Shown here one piece after another: positions 5,370-8,232 of a DNA stretch of 8,232 bases (positions are counted from its first letter, which is position 1; every line of letters begins with the position of its first letter). Source of the DNA: JBHHXR01 sp046757205 (lineage in GTDB: Bacteria; Pseudomonadota; Alphaproteobacteria; Rhodobacterales; Rhodobacteraceae); NCBI GenBank assembly GCA_046757205.1, contig JBHHXR010000160.1, positions 1-8,232 on the forward strand. Reading direction: 5' to 3'. The position numbers and the translations under genes were made by a program. The notes beneath the pieces were generated by a model. It searched no databases. It saw only the letters and a program-made list of their open reading frames with translations, and was not told the origin of the DNA.

Positions 5370-5678
5370 ACGAGGGCAACCCGGCCCTTTTCAACGCCAA
5401 TCTTCCAATCCGCGCCTGTCCGGACACGGCCGCTTTCGGCGGCTTGACGCCGTCGAGGCCGCAGGCAGGCGGGACTGCCTCTACACACCGCCGGAGATCG
5501 GTGACGGCGCTCGGAGCCGAGCGGCGAGGCCGCGCCGGCGATGGCGATCCGAGGCGGGTTTGCGCCGGGTTCGGCTACCGGGTTTGTGCGACTTCACGCC
5601 GCCGTGATTTTCGTTGCGGCGACGTGCTTCCTGCGGCATCCTGCGCTCACTGCCAAGTGTGACGCAAAGGAAGTCAAA
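5370..5678. other. 309-bp gap with several short inverted repeats and no supported gene
   Basis: This divergent gap between the DUF805 gene and the 81-residue gene has no convincing coding region. The open frame of the downstream gene does extend back to 5541, but it lacks a ribosome binding site there and the peptide has no recognisable features. The gap holds a 10-bp palindrome TGTCCGGACA (5417-5426) and four hairpin-like repeats. These are CGGCG/CGCCG (5437-5452), AGGCAG/CTGCCT with a 6-nt loop (5463-5480), CGCTCG/CGAGCG with a 4-nt loop (5508-5523) and CGCCGC/GCGGCG with a 13-nt loop (5597-5621). It must also contain promoters for both flanking genes, but I see no clear -35/-10 pair. A structured small RNA is possible but not demonstrated. 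Confidence 0.4.
5667..5672 (+). promoter_or_regulatory. Ribosome binding site deciding the start of the 81-residue gene
   Basis: AAGGAA sits 6 bases before ATG 5679 and supports that start rather than the longer in-frame ATG at 5541. Confidence 0.7.
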
Positions 5679-5924
5679 ATGCGGCATCTCATCATTAAAT
5701 CTCTCGACGTCATTATTTGGATCGTGGCCGGAATCATCACAATCGCCGGTGTTGGTGCGGGGCTCATGGCCATTTCACAAGGTCAATTGGTCGGTTTGGC
5801 GATGATCATCGGCGCACCGATCTATGCGATTATTTTCGCCGGGATGTTTTTTCTTGTGATAGGCATCTACGACAACACGAAACGCACGGCCGAGGCTCTC
5901 GAAGGCGGCGCCGGCCGGGGCTGA
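5679..5924 (+). CDS. Small two-TM membrane protein (81 aa), function unknown
   Basis: Protein of 81 residues, beginning MRHLIIKSLDVIIWIVAGII. It has two hydrophobic helices, about 9-31 and 38-63, joined by a short polar turn (SQGQ, 33-36), and ends in a charged tail IGIYDNTKRTAEALEGG (61-77). By the positive-inside pattern (RH and K at the N-terminus, KR in the tail), both ends are probably cytoplasmic. The good ribosome binding site AAGGAA and the AT-richer codons in the helices support a real gene. I recall similar small unnamed proteins in Rhodobacterales but know no function. It is convergent with plsY, with only 23 bp between stop codons, and that gap is filled by a palindrome. Confidence 0.75.
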   Translation: MRHLIIKSLDVIIWIVAGIITIAGVGAGLMAISQGQLVGLAMIIGAPIYAIIFAGMFFLVIGIYDNTKRTAEALEGGAGRG

Positions 5925-5926
5925 GA

Positions 5927-5944
5927 GGTCCGGCGCGCCGGGCC
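5927..5944. terminator. Candidate bidirectional terminator between the small-TM gene and plsY
   Basis: A perfect 12-bp palindrome CCGGCGCGCCGG (5930-5941) extends by GG/CC and one wobble pair into a 7-bp stem with a CGCG loop. It occupies nearly all of the 23-bp gap between two convergent stop codons (5924 and 5948), the place for a shared terminator. Neither side has a T-run, so efficiency as an intrinsic terminator is doubtful. Confidence 0.45.
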
Positions 5945-5947
5945 GGG

Positions 5948-6586
5948 CTATTCCCGCCCGATGCGCGGTTCCCGTCCCGCGACGAGACGGGCGATGTTCG
6001 TCTTGTGGCGAAGCCAGATCAGTACGGCAAGAACCACGGCCAGCCAGACCGCGCCGGGGTAGCCCAGCACGTACAGCCACACCGGCGACAGCGCCGAGGC
6101 GGCCAGAGCGCCGACGGATGAACGCCGCGAAACCACCGCCGCCGCCAGCCAGGTGGCGCATACGGCGAGGCCTGCCGGGAAGTCCAGCGCCAGCACGATG
6201 CCGATGAAGGTGGCGACGCCCTTGCCGCCGCGAAAGCGCAGCCAGACCGGGAAAATGTGCCCGAGGAAAGCGCCGAGGCCGGCGATCTGCGCCGCCGACG
6301 ATCCAAGAAAGTGGAAAGCGATCAGCACCGCCACGGCGCCCTTGCCGCCGTCGAGGATCAGCGTGGCGAGTGCCGCCGGCTTGCTGCCGGTGCGCAGGAC
6401 GTTGGTGGCGCCGATATTTCCCGAGCCGATGCTGCGCAGGTCTCCCAGCCGGAAAAGCTTCGTGATGACCAATCCGAACGGCACGGAGCCGAGGAGGTAG
6501 GCGAGCGCGAAAACGCCGGCCAGCCACGGCAGGGCAGCCGTCCATGCAGGCGAAGCGCCCCAGAAGCGCAGGAAATCGGGGATCAC
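5948..6586 (-). CDS. plsY: Glycerol-3-phosphate acyltransferase PlsY
   Basis: Inner-membrane enzyme that transfers the acyl group of acyl-phosphate (made by PlsX) to the sn-1 position of glycerol-3-phosphate, giving lysophosphatidate for phospholipid synthesis. All three conserved PlsY loops are present: RSIGSGNIGATNVLRTG (51-67), GHIFPVWLRFRGGKGVAT (109-126) and RHKTNIARLVAGREPRIG (193-210). Also present are the opening YLLGSVPFGLVI (30-41) and LDGGKGAVAV (78-87). Hydrophobic helices lie at about 20-42, 69-93, 126-150, 156-173 and 178-192. The 212 residues are normal for the family. The start is GTG at 6584-6586, overlapping the stop of the dihydroorotase homologue as GTGA. An AAAGGG ribosome binding site lies within the end of that gene, so translation is probably coupled. 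It is the last gene of the minus-strand operon. Confidence 0.96.
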   Translation of the reverse strand: MIPDFLRFWGASPAWTAALPWLAGVFALAYLLGSVPFGLVITKLFRLGDLRSIGSGNIGATNVLRTGSKPAALATLILDGGKGAVAVLIAFHFLGSSAAQIAGLGAFLGHIFPVWLRFRGGKGVATFIGIVLALDFPAGLAVCATWLAAAVVSRRSSVGALAASALSPVWLYVLGYPGAVWLAVVLAVLIWLRHKTNIARLVAGREPRIGRE

Positions 6587-7869
6587 GCCGCCGCCCTTTC
6601 GAAAACGGCCCTCCCGCCGACGATGGTGCGCAGCACGCGCCCCTGCATGCGGCAGCCGTCGAACGGGGTGTTCTTGGATTTCGAGCGCAGCGTGGCGCGG
6701 TCGAGCACGAAGGGTGCGTCGGGGTCGAACAGGACGAGATCGGCGGGCGCGCCTTCGGCCAGGCGCCCGCCTTCCAGCCCCAGCAGGCGGGCGGGGTTCA
6801 GCGACAGGGCGCGAAACAGCGCCGGCAGACCGATGTGCCCGTCATGGACCAGCCGCATGGCCGCCGGCAGCAGGGTTTCCAGCCCGACGGCGCCGCTGGC
6901 GGCTTCTTCGAACGGCAGGCGCTTTTCCTCCTCGTCCTGCGGCGTGTGCATCGACGAGATGATGTCGATCAGCCCGTCGGCGACAGCCTGCACCGTGGCC
7001 ATCCGGTCGTCCTCGCAGCGCAGCGGTGGTTTGACCTTGAAGAAGGTGCGGTAATCCTCGACGTCGAATTCATTCAATGTTAAATGATGTATCGAGGTGC
7101 CGGCGGTTACGTCCAGCCCCTTTTTCCTTGCCCGCTCCAGCACCGGCAGCGCCTCGGCGGTGGTGAGCTGGTCGGCGTGGTAGCGAACGCCGGTCATCTC
7201 GACCAGCGCAAGGTCGCGTTCGAGCTGCATTCGCTCGGCCATCGGCGAAACCGCCGGAAGCCCGAGTTTGGAAGCGAAGGTGCCCGAGGTCATGCAGGCC
7301 CCGGCCGACAGCACCGGCTCCTGCGGGTGGCCGATGATCAGCGCATCGAGCCCGGCGGCATAGGTCATGCAGCGCTGCAACACGCGGGTGTCGCGCACCG
7401 GCCGGTCGGCGTCGGTGAAGGCCACCGCGCCGGCGTCGAGCAGGAAGCCGATCTCGGTCATTTCGCGGCCCTCGCGGCCCCTGGTCAGCGCCGCCATGCG
7501 CAGGACGCGGACCGGCGAGGCCTCGTTGGCGCGGCGATGGACGAATTCGAGGATCTCCGGCTCGTCGATGGCCGGTGTTGTGTCGGGCCGGGAGACCATG
7601 GTGGTGACGCCACCGGCGGCCGCCGCGTCGCCCGCCGTGCGGTAGCTTTCCTTGTGCCGCTCGCCCGGCTCGCCGATCTTCACGCCGATGTCGATGATGC
7701 CGGGTGCCAGGCACTTGCCGTGGCAGTCGATCACCTCGCCGGTGGGGAAGCTGCCGGGCTCGCCGGTTTCCACCAGCGCGATGCGGCCCCGCTCGATGCG
7801 CAGCGTGCCGAGGAATTCGGCGTCGGCCTCGGGGTCGATCAGGCGGGCGTTGGCAAGTACAGTCGTCAT
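6583..7869 (-). CDS. pyrC: Dihydroorotase homologue lacking catalytic metal ligands (PyrC'/PyrX type)
   Basis: Class I dihydroorotase fold of 428 residues. Dihydroorotase cyclises carbamoyl-aspartate in pyrimidine synthesis. Family landmarks are CLAPGIIDIGVKIGEPGERH (53-72), RPDTTPAID (94-102), AFTDAD (150-155), GTSIHHLTLNE (257-267), FFKVKPPLRCEDDR (276-289), LPFEEAASGAVGLETLLP (318-335), LSLNPARLLGL (355-365) and GRLAEGAPADLVLFDPD (368-384). The catalytic set is broken. The usual DxHxHxREPG reads DIGVKIGEPG, so both zinc His are Gly62 and Lys64 and the substrate Arg is Gly66. The usual TDHAPH reads SMHTPQ, so the catalytic Asp is Met307. His181 and His231 remain. I infer a non-catalytic PyrC'/PyrX-like partner of aspartate transcarbamoylase, with true PyrC elsewhere. 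AGGAAG 7 bases upstream supports ATG 7869. It overlaps both neighbours (ATGA upstream, GTGA downstream). A standard pipeline would call it pyrC. Confidence 0.9.
   Translation of the reverse strand: MTTVLANARLIDPEADAEFLGTLRIERGRIALVETGEPGSFPTGEVIDCHGKCLAPGIIDIGVKIGEPGERHKESYRTAGDAAAAGGVTTMVSRPDTTPAIDEPEILEFVHRRANEASPVRVLRMAALTRGREGREMTEIGFLLDAGAVAFTDADRPVRDTRVLQRCMTYAAGLDALIIGHPQEPVLSAGACMTSGTFASKLGLPAVSPMAERMQLERDLALVEMTGVRYHADQLTTAEALPVLERARKKGLDVTAGTSIHHLTLNEFDVEDYRTFFKVKPPLRCEDDRMATVQAVADGLIDIISSMHTPQDEEEKRLPFEEAASGAVGLETLLPAAMRLVHDGHIGLPALFRALSLNPARLLGLEGGRLAEGAPADLVLFDPDAPFVLDRATLRSKSKNTPFDGCRMQGRVLRTIVGGRAVFERAAA
7066..7092 (-). other. AT-rich codon island inside the dihydroorotase homologue
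   Basis: Codons 260-267 (I H H L T L N E) read ATA CAT CAT TTA ACA TTG AAT GAA, only 5 of 24 bases G or C, in a gene otherwise dominated by G/C-ending codons. The motif TTAACATTGAATGAA resembles a degenerate CtrA-type box (TTAA-N7-TTAA with one mismatch in the second half). It could be a rare-codon pause, an internal regulatory site, or drift. Confidence 0.35.
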
Positions 7870-8232
7870 TGCGCTGCTTCCTGGATGCCGCGCATCAGTT
7901 GGTAGACCTCCGGGCCGTCGGCGATGCGCTCAAAGCCGATGTTGACTTGGTAGGTGCGGTTTTTTCCGCGACGGGTCTGCTGCGCAAAATAGATCGTCGC
8001 AGGTTCCTCGTTATTGAAATCCAGAACCGCTTCGCTGGTGATCGGATAGGATTTCAGTCGTCGCCCGCGCAGCGGCAGGTCGGTGGCGACAAAGGCGCGC
8101 CGGTCGGTCAGCGCGTACCAGGTCCGGCGGCGCCGGAAAGTGGTCCAGAACGGCGGGACGACGGCAATGCCGACGCCGACCAGGAAATGGATAAGGCCGA
8201 ACATCCAGAATACGCCGCCGGCGCGCGCCGCC
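7866..8232 (-). CDS. PH-like membrane protein, 5' end outside window
   Basis: 121 residues are visible, open at the right edge. An ATG occurs at 8204, but the frame continues upstream (AARAGGVFW), so the real start is most likely beyond the window. The visible part begins with a hydrophobic helix (MFGLIHFLVGVGIAVVPPFW), then a basic FRRRR loop. A beta-rich domain follows, with the bacterial PH-like signature RTWYALTDRRAFVATDLP, then SYPITSEAVLDF, ATIYFAQQTRR and YQVNIGFERIADGPEVYQLM. The role is unknown. I recall this type of gene between pyrB and the dihydroorotase homologue in Rhodobacterales, which predicts pyrB just outside to the right. Its stop overlaps the next start as ATGA, so the two genes are almost certainly translated from one message. 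Confidence 0.8.
   Translation of the reverse strand, partial: AARAGGVFWMFGLIHFLVGVGIAVVPPFWTTFRRRRTWYALTDRRAFVATDLPLRGRRLKSYPITSEAVLDFNNEEPATIYFAQQTRRGKNRTYQVNIGFERIADGPEVYQLMRGIQEAAQ

Noticed and set aside
5775..6545. 256-codon minus-strand frame overlapping plsY in another frame
   Set aside because: It runs through plsY and the opposite small gene; the peptide is His/Arg/Gly-rich without domain features.
7084..7905. 273-codon plus-strand open frame opposite the dihydroorotase homologue
   Set aside because: It lies entirely antisense to a well supported gene apart from the last few codons, has no recognisable motif and no ribosome binding site. It is a codon-bias shadow.
1..8232. CRISPR array, tRNA or rRNA genes, insertion sequence or phage genes
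   Set aside because: I looked for regularly spaced repeats, tRNA-like cloverleaf signatures, transposase or integrase motifs and flanking direct repeats, and saw none.

Overview
This looks like ordinary chromosomal DNA from a GC-rich alphaproteobacterium, most likely Rhodobacterales or a close relative. The reasons are strong G/C third-position bias, the plant/alphaproteobacterial type of glutamate-cysteine ligase, and two gene neighbourhoods that I recall from that order: BON/OmpA protein-ubiA-rsmE-membrane protein-gshA, and PH-like membrane protein-dihydroorotase homologue-plsY. The taxonomic call rests on recollection of families and gene order, not on a search. I see no phage, transposon, CRISPR array, tRNA or rRNA.

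Layout. On the minus strand from the left edge are the start of a BON/OmpA-type envelope protein (1-381, C-terminus outside the window) and ubiA (454-1413 or 1431), the ubiquinone prenyltransferase. Divergent from ubiA, with only 39 bp (or 21 bp) between start codons, is a plus-strand series. It contains rsmE (1453-2181, 16S rRNA m3U1498 methyltransferase), a 22-codon mini-ORF joined to both neighbours by ATGA overlaps, an unnamed two-TM protein (2243-2770), and, after a 100-bp gap with a hairpin and a strong ribosome binding site, gshA (2871-4241).

The middle (about 4242-5925) holds small membrane proteins of unknown function: a four-TM protein (4319-4711, minus), a DUF805 protein (4908-5312, minus) and an 81-residue two-TM protein (5679-5924, plus). 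The spacers between them are rich in GC inverted repeats. At 4802-4888 four hairpins share arms in two mutually exclusive pairs.

The right part is a tightly packed minus-strand operon. It runs from a PH-like membrane protein (entering from the right edge), by an ATGA overlap, into a dihydroorotase homologue (6583-7869), and by a GTGA overlap into plsY (5948-6586, acyl-phosphate:glycerol-3-phosphate acyltransferase). It ends at a 12-bp palindrome in the convergent gap with the 81-residue gene.

The most notable point is the dihydroorotase homologue. The HxH zinc ligands, the adjacent substrate Arg and the catalytic Asp of class I dihydroorotases are all replaced, so it is probably a non-catalytic PyrX/PyrC'-type partner of aspartate transcarbamoylase even though it would normally be annotated as PyrC. 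It also contains a run of AT-rich, rare-type codons that stands out from its surroundings. I found no convincing new multi-gene system here. The remaining points of interest are small-scale: overlapping reading frames, inverted repeats and unnamed membrane proteins.
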